Positions 51,316 to 60,294 are shown, counted from the first letter of the stretch. The stretch is DNA of 64,000 nt from Alphaproteobacteria bacterium (GCA_039980135.1 JBDXCV010000009.1:257854-321853), one strand, 5' to 3'. The notes: generated by a model from the letters alone, not told the origin. Numbers and translations are program-made.

Positions 51316-52293
51316 TCACGCTGCATGGTCGAAATCCAGCACCACACTGGCGCTGCTCTCCGGCGGCAACTCGACAGGCTGACCAAGCAATTTTCCGGCG
51401 CGCGTCTTTGAGCGCTCGTTGACCGCCAAAATTGGTGCGTTGGCGGACAGTGAAAATTCCGATAGATCGCTCCAGATGGCCTCGTTCAGTCTGTCCGCCT
51501 CCGTTTCTTTCACCTTCTGATAAAGTTCCAGATCGGCATCGACAAATTCTTCGAACAGCTTGCACAGCTCATCGTAGCGCAGGCGATACTCAAACTGCCG
51601 CTCCGCGCTCCCCTGGCTGTGGATGCGCGGGAAGGCCACGCTGGGGAAATTGTATCGAACCAGATAGGCACGTACGAACTTCTCATACTCGTCGAGCGTT
51701 CCCACCAGGGTAAAATCGTTTGCGACGTTTGCTATCGCCGCATCGACATGCGAGCCCGAGAGGGGCTCATTGCGATCGACATTCCCGAGTATTGTCCGGG
51801 TCATGTAATTCTTGACGAGAACCGGCCCCTTGAGAAGCTCGTCGGCATTCCGCCGTATTCTTTGCCCGACCACATCAATGAGTTCGTCGATCGTCGTCGC
51901 CACATTGTGACTGGACAGATTCATGAACAGGCATTCCGAAACCAGGCGCTCGATCGGGTCGCGCAGGATCGTGACCGCGTCGATGGCACCGTAAGCGCGC
52001 GCTTCTACATGTAGCGGTGCATGGCCGAACATGAAGTTCCGACGTTCGGCCTCAAAAACCGAATTGTACAGTTCGCCGCAATCGTGGGGAAACCGCGCGG
52101 CACCGCTCATCCAGACATGGGTGAAACCAAACCGCGCGCAGAACGCAGAATTCAGCGTTGCAAACGTCCCGCCTCCACATTTCTGCAGATGGACGAAAGC
52201 CACGCTGCGTGCATCCAGTTCCGGTCGCCGGTCCGGATTGTAGTGCGGGTTGATGACAACGGTGGTGTCGTCCGGGCTATTCACGGCAAGCAT
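51316..52293 (-). CDS. Sulfotransferase (family 2 type)
   Basis: A 325-residue protein from the ATG at 52293; a TTG at 52338 would add 15 residues. The PAPS loop is F-V-H-L-Q-K-C-G-G-G-T-F near residue 34, matching the H-x-P-K-x-G-G-T/S pattern of carbohydrate sulfotransferases, and L-R-D-P-I-E-R-L-V-S near 110 is the 3'-phosphate site. This is the most canonical of three sulfotransferase-like genes clustered around Wzm. The product is probably a sulfated sugar or chain terminus. No PAPS-synthesis genes are in the window, so PAPS must come from general sulfate assimilation. Confidence 0.85.
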   Translation of the reverse strand: MLAVNSPDDTTVVINPHYNPDRRPELDARSVAFVHLQKCGGGTFATLNSAFCARFGFTHVWMSGAARFPHDCGELYNSVFEAERRNFMFGHAPLHVEARAYGAIDAVTILRDPIERLVSECLFMNLSSHNVATTIDELIDVVGQRIRRNADELLKGPVLVKNYMTRTILGNVDRNEPLSGSHVDAAIANVANDFTLVGTLDEYEKFVRAYLVRYNFPSVAFPRIHSQGSAERQFEYRLRYDELCKLFEEFVDADLELYQKVKETEADRLNEAIWSDLSEFSLSANAPILAVNERSKTRAGKLLGQPVELPPESSASVVLDFDHAA

Positions 52294-52401
52294 CCTGGCA
52301 ACAGATCGGGCAGACCGTCCAGAGACCGGATCGCGCAAAACGCAATGCAGGAGTCACAACCTCAGGAGGGTCCGTCGCCGGCAATTGATTTGAAGATGTG
52401 A

Positions 52402-53922
52402 TTATTTTACGTAGACCGATTCTGCCAGTTGCAGTCCCATTTTTGCCTTGCGGACAAACTCGTGGAAGCTGCTGAGTTTCCGAAGTTCACGCACAACGTA
52501 TCGCGGGCGAAAGTAAAATTTCTGGACGGCGTCGTTTCTGATCTTCTTCAACTCATCCAGCGATGCGTAGGTCTCGATAATCTCGGGCGGCAGGAAATTG
52601 GGGACCGGGCGGCACGCATATTCGCCCCAGAAGTCCGCCTTGATAACCCCCATGGAAAGGCCTTCCGTGTACATCTCCGTACCGGCATAGGGGATCGTGA
52701 TGGAGAATTGGGCGTAGTCGGCATCGAGTTCCTTGGCGAACTCGATGGTCTGGTACATGTCGGCTTTTGACTCGTCGAGATTGCCGAACATGAAGTAGGT
52801 CAGAACCGTCATCCCGGCGTTCTTTGCCAGTCGCACGGCATCGCGTGCCTGGTCCAGCGTGATCTTCTTCTTCATACGGTCGATGACATGCTGCACACCC
52901 GACTCGATTCCGAAATGAATTCGGCGGCAGCCGGCCTTGTGCATCAACTCGAGCAGGTCATCATCCACGGACGCCGACGAAACCCTGTCGCGGATGGCCC
53001 ATTCGACTCCCAGATCCGCTTCGATGAGCGCCTCGCAAATTTCCCGCAGTCGTTTACGCGACCAGGTGAAAGTGTCGTCGTAGATCTCGACTTCGCGGAT
53101 GCCCAGTGCATGAATCTCGCGAAACTCGTTCACAACACTCTCCGCCGAGCGGGCCAGGTTCTTCTGGAAGTTCAGTTTGCAGAAGGTGCACCGGTGCGGA
53201 CAACCGCGGCTTGTGATCATGGTCGTCACAAACTTCTGTTTACCGAGCACGGAACTGTAATTCTTTATCGGCAGCAATGTCCGATCGGGCTGCGGCAGGC
53301 TGTCGAGATCGCCCTCGACGAAAAAGACGTTCTGGACCGGTTTGATCCCGTGCTCCTTGAAATGCAGCCCGTCCATGGAATTGTCCAGAATGCCATGGGA
53401 CACCATGTTGCAGAGGTACAGGAAAGGTGTTTCACCATCACCGCACACAACGCTGTCGACGAACGGCACGTCGAGCGTCTCTTGCGGGTAGATGCCCAGA
53501 TGCGGCCCGCCGTAGCAAAGATGTGTGTCCGGCAGGGCCTGTTTGATCAGCTCCCCTGTGCGGTAGGCCGGATACCAGAAGTCGGTCCAAGCCGAAATTC
53601 CGACGACATCGGGACCGAACGCAACGGCCCGCTCGACGATCTCGTCGAACGAAAGCTGTTCGGCAATCGTATCGATAACCTCAACAGTGTGCGGCGAATT
53701 CTTGGCAATGTTGGTCGCGATGTAGAGAATTCCGAGCGGCGGCTTGTAACCGATCCCCTCACTCCCCTCCTCGACCTGCGGCAGAAAGGACTGCACACCT
53801 TCGATCGTCGGCCCCTGCAAAAGCAAAACCTTCAGCGGGCGCGCGGCAGTTGTCATGTGCACAGGCGCGCTGTCCGCGGCGTGCTTTGCCTGCACCAGAA
53901 AGGACTTCAGGGTATCACTCAT
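52402..53922 (-). CDS. B12-binding-domain radical SAM protein (copy 2)
   Basis: A 506-residue enzyme, only distantly like the one at 34237. The N-terminal cobalamin-binding-like domain (about residues 30-180) contains V-V-G-I-S-A-W and L-C-Y-G-G-P-H. The radical SAM core has S-R-G-C-P-H-R-C-T-F-C near 237 for the 4Fe-4S cluster and G-I-E-S-G near 325 for SAM. It is the first gene of the export operon and transcribed towards Wzm/Wzt. Possible functions are C-methylation or deoxygenation of a sugar or lipid carrier. The ATG at 53922 is clear, with the divergent region beyond it. Confidence 0.88.
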   Translation of the reverse strand: MSDTLKSFLVQAKHAADSAPVHMTTAARPLKVLLLQGPTIEGVQSFLPQVEEGSEGIGYKPPLGILYIATNIAKNSPHTVEVIDTIAEQLSFDEIVERAVAFGPDVVGISAWTDFWYPAYRTGELIKQALPDTHLCYGGPHLGIYPQETLDVPFVDSVVCGDGETPFLYLCNMVSHGILDNSMDGLHFKEHGIKPVQNVFFVEGDLDSLPQPDRTLLPIKNYSSVLGKQKFVTTMITSRGCPHRCTFCKLNFQKNLARSAESVVNEFREIHALGIREVEIYDDTFTWSRKRLREICEALIEADLGVEWAIRDRVSSASVDDDLLELMHKAGCRRIHFGIESGVQHVIDRMKKKITLDQARDAVRLAKNAGMTVLTYFMFGNLDESKADMYQTIEFAKELDADYAQFSITIPYAGTEMYTEGLSMGVIKADFWGEYACRPVPNFLPPEIIETYASLDELKKIRNDAVQKFYFRPRYVVRELRKLSSFHEFVRKAKMGLQLAESVYVK

Positions 53923-54195
53923 GCCTTCAACACCGCGCCTTTATCGTATCGGAACCAACGCTCGAATCACCCGCCGGCTCGCGGCGGCGGAGAGAAGCAA
54001 TTGTTTCTGTGCTCTAAACTTGCAACCAACTCGATTTTATAGCCGTTAACGCGTTCGAGGTCACCAACTATCCTTTTCTTCCGGCGCTGGATATTGTTGC
54101 AAACAGCCTAGGAAAACCGTGGCAAAACAGCATATTCACCGGTCGGCATTGCAAAATCCGGCGCCGAGCATTTCCACGTGGACACCCGCACTGCC
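53923..54195. other. Divergent intergenic region before the NodB-NodU fusion
   Basis: A 273 nt spacer between the export operon (-) and the deacetylase-carbamoyltransferase fusion (+). It is AT-richer than coding DNA in the parts 54000-54060 and 54090-54130, as expected for two promoters. I see no convincing terminator, RNA or operator. A GTG at 54178 lies in frame with the fusion but has no ribosome site. Confidence 0.45.
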
Positions 54196-56847
54196 ATGAC
54201 CGCAAAAACACCTGAAAAGCTCGCCTGGTGTCATGTGGACATGGATGGCCTGGAGGCCATTTACGCGCATCACGGGCGCGAACTGAAGTCGGTCGATCCC
54301 GACCATTACTTTGCCAGCGCGGTCGAACATTCCCTCGAATTCTTTGCAGAACATGCCATCAAGGCGACCTACTTCGTTATCGCAAACGACCTGGCGAAGC
54401 CGGAGCGCCTGCGTGCCGTGCGCCAGGTTGTCGACGCCGGCCACAATCTGGCGTCCCATTCGATTTCGCACGTAAAACTGCGGTTTCAGTCACCCGAGGT
54501 AAAAAAGACGGAAATCTTCGATTCAAAGAAGATCATCGAGGATGCCACCGGTGCACCCGTTATTGGATTTCGGGCGCCGGACTATGAAATCGACTTCGAA
54601 TCGCTCGAACTCATCGCGCAAGCGGGATACCGCTACGACACGTCTCTATTCGCCGACTACAGTTTTTACGAAAGGGTCGGCCTCTACCGTCTCTTTTCGG
54701 GGCCGTTTGAAGTCATTCCCGAAAGCGGACTGATCGAACTTCCCATGCCGCGGCGCGGCCTCGGAATGACGCCCTTCCATCCCTGCTATGCTTTCGTCCT
54801 GTCCAGGCACTACCACCGAATGGCCCTCAACAGGTTCGCCCGCAGCCATGACCACCTCACCTATCTGTTTCATCTGACAGACTTCGCCGACAAAATCGGG
54901 CTGCGGGGCGACCTCAAACTCAAGATCTACACCAACGATATGTCATGGAGCCGCAAGAAGCCGTTTCTAGATACGCTGGTGGGTCAACTCCGATCGCGTT
55001 ACACGATTTCCAACAGTGAAGACTTCATTGCCGATTGGCCCGCACATTCGCGCGCACGCGCACCACAAACGATTCTCGGCCTCAGTACGACCCACGAAAC
55101 CGCCGCATGCGTGGTCCGGAACGGCGAAATTCTGAGCGCCGTTTCCGAGGAACGTATATCGCGCCGCAAATTCGATACGCAGTACCCGCCGAAGGGCGCC
55201 ATTCGCGATGCCATCACGAGCGCCGGCATCGCGCCAGCAGAGATAGACGCGGTGGCAATCGCCGGACTGCAACGGCGCGATCTCGTCACGCGGTCGCTGA
55301 AAAGCCAGATCGCCGACATTCGGGATTTCCACGGAATTAGTGACTATCTGCCGCATTTCGCAAAATTCTTTTACCGGCTGTATTACTTTCTCCGCGCCAA
55401 TCAATATGGCCGTGCCCTCTCGTTCCTGCGGGACGAGTTCGGGATTACGCCGCAGGCCTATTTTATCGAGCATCACGAGGCACATGCTTCGAGCGCATAC
55501 CGGACAGGCACCACAAAGTCGGCTGTGATCATGACGGCCGATGGTGTCGGCGACGATATTTCGGTCACGATTTCCCACGGCAGAGCCGGTGTCATCCATC
55601 GTGTCTATCACCAGTTCTACCCAAACTCCTTCGGCCAGTTCTATTCAGCTCTCACACAGGTAATCGGGTTTCGCGCAAACCGTCATGAAGGCAAAGTCAC
55701 CGGTCTCGCGGCTTACGGCATGGAGAACTCGGGCGCCCTGGAAACGATACGAAGCACGGTCAAACCGAGAAGCGAATTCGTTCCCGACAAGCGCTACTAT
55801 TGCGAGGGCTTCCCAAGAGGACTGAGCATTCGAACATTGTTGACCCGGGGCCTCGGCACTGCGGCACGTTCGTTCGACTACCGGAACTACAAAGCGCCCT
55901 TGCGGCGACTGCTTCGCGGATACCGACGAGAGGATATTGCTCAGGCGGGCCAGCAAATACTCGAGCACGACGTCGGGCGCGTACTGATCGAGCACGGACA
56001 TCTGCCAGACTCGGAATTCGACCTGGCACTTGCCGGCGGCGTTTTTGCGAACGTCAAACTCAATCAGGCCATGAGCAATATCGAGAACGTCCGCTCAACC
56101 TATGTGTTCCCGAATATGGGCGACGGAGGGCTTTGCATCGGCGCCGCCCTCGCCGTCACCGCGGCTCCTATTGTGCCGCTGGCCGATGCCTATCTCGGCA
56201 ACCGGTATTCGGATGCCGAGATCGCCGACGCGATCGAACGGCATGACTGCGGACCCGTCTCGATGCCGGAGAGCATGGCAGAACGCGTTGCCGACCTGTT
56301 GTCCGAAAAGAAAACAATCGCGCGATTCGACGGCCGTATGGAGTTCGGCCCGCGAGCCCTCGGCAATCGATCCATCCTGTTTCACTGTGCCGATGCCACG
56401 GTGAACGACTGGCTGAACGAGAAGCTGGGGCGCTCGGAATTCATGCCCTTTGCACCTGTTTGTCTGTATGAGGACGCCGACGCCTATTTCCGGATTCGGC
56501 CCGGAGACCGCCGTGCGTGTGAGTTCATGACCATCACGGTTGATTGCACCGATCACATGCAGGCCCAGTGTCCTGCCGCGGTCCATGTGGATGGCACCGC
56601 CAGACCGCAGCTTTTGCGCCGCGACACAAATCCGGAACTCTATGCAATTATCGAAGCCTACAAGGCGCGCACCGGCGTTTCCTGCCTGATCAACACGAGC
56701 TTCAACATGCACGAAGAACCGATCGTCAGAAGCCCCGACGACGCGCTGCGCGCGTTCGCCGCGAGTGGCCTGGACTACCTGATCCTCGGCAACCGCCTGA
56801 TCGCCCGGGCGCCAGCGTCGGCGCCGTTGCAAGCGAATTCCGCCTAG
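54196..56847 (+). CDS. NodB-like polysaccharide deacetylase fused to NodU/CmcH-like carbamoyltransferase
   Basis: An 883-residue fusion from ATG 54196. Residues about 10-280 are a polysaccharide deacetylase (CE4 type): D15 and D17 in H-V-D-M-D-G, H88 and H92 in S-H-S-I-S-H form the metal site, and G-F-R-A-P-D-Y follows at 124-130. Residues about 285-875 are a carbamoyltransferase of the NodU/TobZ family, with the Kae1-like metal site H-H-E-A-H at 426-430, F-G-P-R-A-L-G at 717-723 and N-T-S-F-N near 833. Expected reactions are N-deacetylation and carbamoyl transfer from carbamoyl phosphate and ATP to a sugar hydroxyl. These two activities occur as separate proteins in Nod-factor synthesis. The stop shares CTAG with the convergent gene at 56844. 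Confidence 0.9.
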   Translation: MTAKTPEKLAWCHVDMDGLEAIYAHHGRELKSVDPDHYFASAVEHSLEFFAEHAIKATYFVIANDLAKPERLRAVRQVVDAGHNLASHSISHVKLRFQSPEVKKTEIFDSKKIIEDATGAPVIGFRAPDYEIDFESLELIAQAGYRYDTSLFADYSFYERVGLYRLFSGPFEVIPESGLIELPMPRRGLGMTPFHPCYAFVLSRHYHRMALNRFARSHDHLTYLFHLTDFADKIGLRGDLKLKIYTNDMSWSRKKPFLDTLVGQLRSRYTISNSEDFIADWPAHSRARAPQTILGLSTTHETAACVVRNGEILSAVSEERISRRKFDTQYPPKGAIRDAITSAGIAPAEIDAVAIAGLQRRDLVTRSLKSQIADIRDFHGISDYLPHFAKFFYRLYYFLRANQYGRALSFLRDEFGITPQAYFIEHHEAHASSAYRTGTTKSAVIMTADGVGDDISVTISHGRAGVIHRVYHQFYPNSFGQFYSALTQVIGFRANRHEGKVTGLAAYGMENSGALETIRSTVKPRSEFVPDKRYYCEGFPRGLSIRTLLTRGLGTAARSFDYRNYKAPLRRLLRGYRREDIAQAGQQILEHDVGRVLIEHGHLPDSEFDLALAGGVFANVKLNQAMSNIENVRSTYVFPNMGDGGLCIGAALAVTAAPIVPLADAYLGNRYSDAEIADAIERHDCGPVSMPESMAERVADLLSEKKTIARFDGRMEFGPRALGNRSILFHCADATVNDWLNEKLGRSEFMPFAPVCLYEDADAYFRIRPGDRRACEFMTITVDCTDHMQAQCPAAVHVDGTARPQLLRRDTNPELYAIIEAYKARTGVSCLINTSFNMHEEPIVRSPDDALRAFAASGLDYLILGNRLIARAPASAPLQANSA

Positions 56848-57815
56848 ATGGACCGGCGCATGCGTGCAAATCGCGCAAAGAACAGCAACCCCGGAAGCGA
56901 CCCCAGAAACACCCCGGCACCGACCAGCAGTGACGCCGCAACCGCCTGGCTCGGATCAATGTTTCCGACCGAGGTCAGCAGCACGACGGCCACCGCCTCG
57001 CGTGATCCCCACCCGAGGTAGAACACCGGGATGTTCTGGGCAATCGACAGGCTTGGCGCAACCGCAACCAACGCCCAATATGGCGATTGCGTGATACCGA
57101 GCGCCTGTAACGCCAGCCAGAGCATGGCGCCGTACAACATGACAGACATCGCCGCGAGAATGACCTGCCGGACCAGATATCTGGGCCTGACAATATTCCC
57201 GACAAGTCGTTGCACCAGTTCGTTGATGCGAACGACCCACGGCCATGGGACGCGGTTGTGAAAAGCGGATATCGAAATCGTCCCGATGAACAGCGCAACC
57301 AGAGAGCCCCAATAGAAAACCGCCTGGGTGAACAGATATTCGGGCGCATCCGCGTCCTGAAACAGCACCAGAATCGCGCCAAAGAAAATGAACCCCAGAA
57401 GCGCGATGACGCGGTCCTGGAGTGACAATTCGACGGCCCGCGACGGCGAAATTTTCATCTCGGCCCAAAGCACTGCGGCACGCACGCCATCCGCCATGAC
57501 GGCAATCGGAACCATATATCCGACGATCGCGGTAAAGAAGTTCAAGCGCAGCAGGAAGGCGACAGCCATTCGTCCGCCCGAGATTTGCTCGAAGATGAGG
57601 TTGATGCGAATGGTGGTAAGCGCAATCATCGTGGCCGCAACAAGCGCAATAAGCGGAAGGAAACCGAACTGCGCCGCCCCCAGGATCGAGAGCAACCGGG
57701 GTACGTCAATGAAGAACGCCAGCAGACCGAAAGCGATCAGCGTCATAACCAGAGGCACCAGCATTCTCAACCGCGCGCCGGGCGCACGGGAGACATTCAC
57801 GTCATCGTCCGACAT
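56844..57815 (-). CDS. Lysylphosphatidylglycerol synthase TM-like (YbhN/UPF0104) membrane protein
   Basis: A 323-residue integral membrane protein with about eight hydrophobic segments. M-V-P-I-A-V-M-A-D-G-V-R-A-A near residue 100 is a form of the conserved G-D-x-x-R/K-A motif of the flippase-like LPG_synthase_TM family. G-W-G-S-R-E-A near 268 is the second conserved site. Relatives occur in LPS, teichoic acid and glycolipid loci and are suspected lipid-linked sugar or lipid translocators. It is a single minus-strand gene between two plus-strand blocks. The transport role is inferred from the family only. Confidence 0.82.
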   Translation of the reverse strand: MSDDDVNVSRAPGARLRMLVPLVMTLIAFGLLAFFIDVPRLLSILGAAQFGFLPLIALVAATMIALTTIRINLIFEQISGGRMAVAFLLRLNFFTAIVGYMVPIAVMADGVRAAVLWAEMKISPSRAVELSLQDRVIALLGFIFFGAILVLFQDADAPEYLFTQAVFYWGSLVALFIGTISISAFHNRVPWPWVVRINELVQRLVGNIVRPRYLVRQVILAAMSVMLYGAMLWLALQALGITQSPYWALVAVAPSLSIAQNIPVFYLGWGSREAVAVVLLTSVGNIDPSQAVAASLLVGAGVFLGSLPGLLFFARFARMRRSI

Positions 57816-58032
57816 CCGCGCGCTCCCGTATTTCTACCGGGGCCAGAACCGGGTTGTGGGTCGGGTCGGAACGGATATGGTTTGCTGCGGAATTCATCGT
57901 CACGTCACATCGGGTTTTCCGGTCCGTGTGAACCGTACAGAATGATCGAGGGTACGGCTGGGGAACCCGGAAACCTGTATACAGGTATGACCAGACCCAC
58001 ACCACTGCGGCAGCGCGATTGAGGGACGATAG
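57816..58032. other. Divergent intergenic region upstream of wecB
   Basis: A 217 nt spacer between the flippase-like gene (-) and the wecB operon (+). It contains the 14 bp palindrome described separately, a likely protein-binding site, and should hold both promoters. No gene or RNA is recognisable in it. Confidence 0.5.
57973..57986. promoter_or_regulatory. 14-bp perfect palindrome ACCTGTATACAGGT (candidate operator)
   Basis: A perfect inverted repeat centred between 57979 and 57980, 46 nt before the wecB start. Its 14 bp length and A/T centre suit a dimeric helix-turn-helix regulator, for example of the GntR or LacI type. Nothing similar was noticed at other operon heads in the window. The wecB-GT2-asnB-acyltransferase operon would be the target. 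The regulator is not in the window. Confidence 0.5.
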
Positions 58033-59148
58033 ATGAAAACGATTGTCTGTATCGTTGGCGCGCGCCCAAATTTCATGAAGGTGGCGCCCATCATGCGCCA
58101 GTTCGCGCTGTGCGACGGAATTTCCGTGCGCCTTGCGCATACTGGTCAGCACTATGACGAAAGCCTGTCGGGACAATTCTTCCGGGATCTCGAAATACGC
58201 GCGCCCGAGATCAACTTGAACGTGGGGTCCGGGTCGCACGCCGTCCAGACGGGCCGGATCATGGCCGGGCTCGACGAAATTCTTGATCCGGACGGCGTCG
58301 ATGCTGTCCTGGTGGTTGGAGACGTGAACTCGACTCTGGCAGGCGCACTCGTGGCCGCGAAGAAATGCATTCCCGTCATTCATGTGGAATCGGGCCTGCG
58401 CAGTTTCGACAGGACGATGCCGGAAGAGATCAACCGGATTCTCACGGACCGGATATCCGACGTTCTGTTCGTCACGGAGCAGACGGGTGTCGACAACCTG
58501 TTGGCCGAGGGCATCGCGGCCGAACGCATCAGGCTCGTCGGGAACGTCATGATCGACAGCCTGTTTCACGCACTTCCCAGGGCGATCCCGGCATCCCGCA
58601 CGCTCAGCAAGTCGGGACTGGATCCGGAGGCGCGCGAGATTTCCCGGGACAAGTATGCATTGTTGACACTGCATCGGCCGTCCAATGTCGACGATCCGCA
58701 GGTGCTCGGGCCGCTTCTGGAGGCCGTGGTGGAAATCGCCGATGAAATGCCGGTGATCTTCCCGGCGCATCCGAGAACGCGTGCCGCAATCGACGCCGCG
58801 AACTTCACGGAATTGGCAACCCATCCACGCCTGGCCGTGATGGACCCGCTTGCCTATTTCGAGATGGTGGGCCTGCTGAAGGATGCCGCGTTGGTGCTGA
58901 CCGATTCCGGCGGCCTGCAGGAAGAAAGTGCGGCGCTCGGTATTCCCTGCCTGACCTTGCGCGAAAATACCGAACGGCCAATCACGGTGGCCGCGGGAAC
59001 CAACACCATCGTCGGGAACTCCCCCGATGCCCTGCGCGCGGCATTCCTTCGATATCGCGAGACAGATACCGCAGAGACGACAATCCCGGACCTTTGGGAC
59101 GGGCGCGCCGCCGAGCGAATAGTCGCCGAGATCGTCAATTGGATTTAA
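58033..59148 (+). CDS. wecB: UDP-N-acetylglucosamine 2-epimerase (non-hydrolysing)
   Basis: A 371-residue GT-B-fold epimerase that interconverts UDP-GlcNAc and UDP-ManNAc. It has G-A-R-P-N-F-M-K near the N-terminus, H-T-G-Q-H-Y-D near 35, H-V-E-S-G-L-R near 117 and D-S-G-G-L-Q-E-E near 288, all standard. It provides ManNAc for amino-sugar or uronic-acid building blocks. It is the first gene of the last operon, downstream of the palindrome, and 72 nt before the GT2 gene. A related 2,3-diacetamido-uronate epimerase (WbpI type) cannot be fully excluded. Confidence 0.93.
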   Translation: MKTIVCIVGARPNFMKVAPIMRQFALCDGISVRLAHTGQHYDESLSGQFFRDLEIRAPEINLNVGSGSHAVQTGRIMAGLDEILDPDGVDAVLVVGDVNSTLAGALVAAKKCIPVIHVESGLRSFDRTMPEEINRILTDRISDVLFVTEQTGVDNLLAEGIAAERIRLVGNVMIDSLFHALPRAIPASRTLSKSGLDPEAREISRDKYALLTLHRPSNVDDPQVLGPLLEAVVEIADEMPVIFPAHPRTRAAIDAANFTELATHPRLAVMDPLAYFEMVGLLKDAALVLTDSGGLQEESAALGIPCLTLRENTERPITVAAGTNTIVGNSPDALRAAFLRYRETDTAETTIPDLWDGRAAERIVAEIVNWI

Positions 59149-59220
59149 CCGGTGGGAAAAATCAGATAGACAGGTGCTGCGTGAGTACCCTGATCGCCTG
59201 ATTCTGGGCGTGACAGACAT

Positions 59221-60291
59221 ATGATTGCCGACAGATTGACCGTGACTCAGGAAAATCCGATTGCCACGCCATCCGGTTCACGCCGGGGTTCCGTCACTGT
59301 CGTTTGCCCGTTCTACAACGAAGAGGCGATTATCAGGACGGCGGCCGAAGTGATGGTCGCCAAGCTTTCCGAATGCTTTGACGACTGGGAGCTGATCCTG
59401 GTGGACGACGGGTCGACCGACGGTTCGTTGGCGGAAATTCTTGCATTCCGGGATTCGCTCGAAGCCGGCCGGGTTGCGGTGATTTCCTATCAGCCCAATC
59501 GGGGACGCGGGCACGCGCTGCGCCAGGGCATCGATGCCGCCCGTGGCGATATTATCGTGACCACGGAGGTCGATCTGTCCTGGGGCGAGAACATCGTACC
59601 GCAATTATTCGACGCGCTGGCAGCCGACGAGACAGCCCATTTCGTCATCGCGTCGCCCAATCTTTCGGGGGTCGGGTACATCGAGGTCCCGATAAGCAGG
59701 CGCCTGATCAGCCGTCTCGGCAACAAGCTGATCGGCCTGTTTTTTTCCGGCGGGATCACCATGCATACCGGGATGACCCGCGCCTATCGGAGCGAGATCA
59801 TCAAGCCGCTCCAGTTCAAGTCCGACGGCAAGGAGTTTCATCTCGAGGTCCTGTTGAAACTGCTCACGCTGGGATTCAACGCGATCGAAATTCCGGCGGC
59901 GATCAGCTGGGAAATACGCAACAAGACCGCGCGTCGACAGCGACCCGGTGCGCATGTCCTGAACCGGCGCATGCTCGGCACTATTTCGTCGCACCTCCTG
60001 TTTATCGCGTTGGCCCGGCCGATGGCCTATTTCGGTGTCATCTCGGCCATCGCGGTGTTGGGCGGAATTCTGTTTGCGCTGGCCGCGATCTGGAACCTTC
60101 TGACGGGCGGTGTATCGGCATTTTTCGCCGTGATTTCCATGTTGCTGTTCCTGTTCGGCGTGCTGTTTACCGGGTTCGCCGTGGTCTTCACCCTGCTTCG
60201 GGAACTCTCGCGCGACAACTGGCTGCGGGCCTATCCCAACCATCGCGAACTCCTGACGAAGGTCACACGTCACGATTCCGTGGACCGTTGA
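59221..60291 (+). CDS. Glycosyltransferase family 2, membrane-anchored (polyprenyl-phosphate type)
   Basis: A 356-residue enzyme with an N-terminal GT-A domain (V-T-V-V-C-P-F-Y-N-E-E near 22, L-V-D-D-G-S-T-D-G near 60, T-E-V-D-L-S in the metal site near 120) and two C-terminal transmembrane helices (residues about 262-285 and 295-325). This layout is that of dolichol/undecaprenyl-phosphate glycosyltransferases such as ArnC or GtrB. It probably makes a lipid-linked sugar donor for use on the outer face, or acts as an anchored transferase. The ATG at 59221 directly follows a spacer without strong ribosome site; asnB starts 3 nt after its stop. Confidence 0.88.
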   Translation: MIADRLTVTQENPIATPSGSRRGSVTVVCPFYNEEAIIRTAAEVMVAKLSECFDDWELILVDDGSTDGSLAEILAFRDSLEAGRVAVISYQPNRGRGHALRQGIDAARGDIIVTTEVDLSWGENIVPQLFDALAADETAHFVIASPNLSGVGYIEVPISRRLISRLGNKLIGLFFSGGITMHTGMTRAYRSEIIKPLQFKSDGKEFHLEVLLKLLTLGFNAIEIPAAISWEIRNKTARRQRPGAHVLNRRMLGTISSHLLFIALARPMAYFGVISAIAVLGGILFALAAIWNLLTGGVSAFFAVISMLLFLFGVLFTGFAVVFTLLRELSRDNWLRAYPNHRELLTKVTRHDSVDR

Positions 60292-60294
60292 TCC

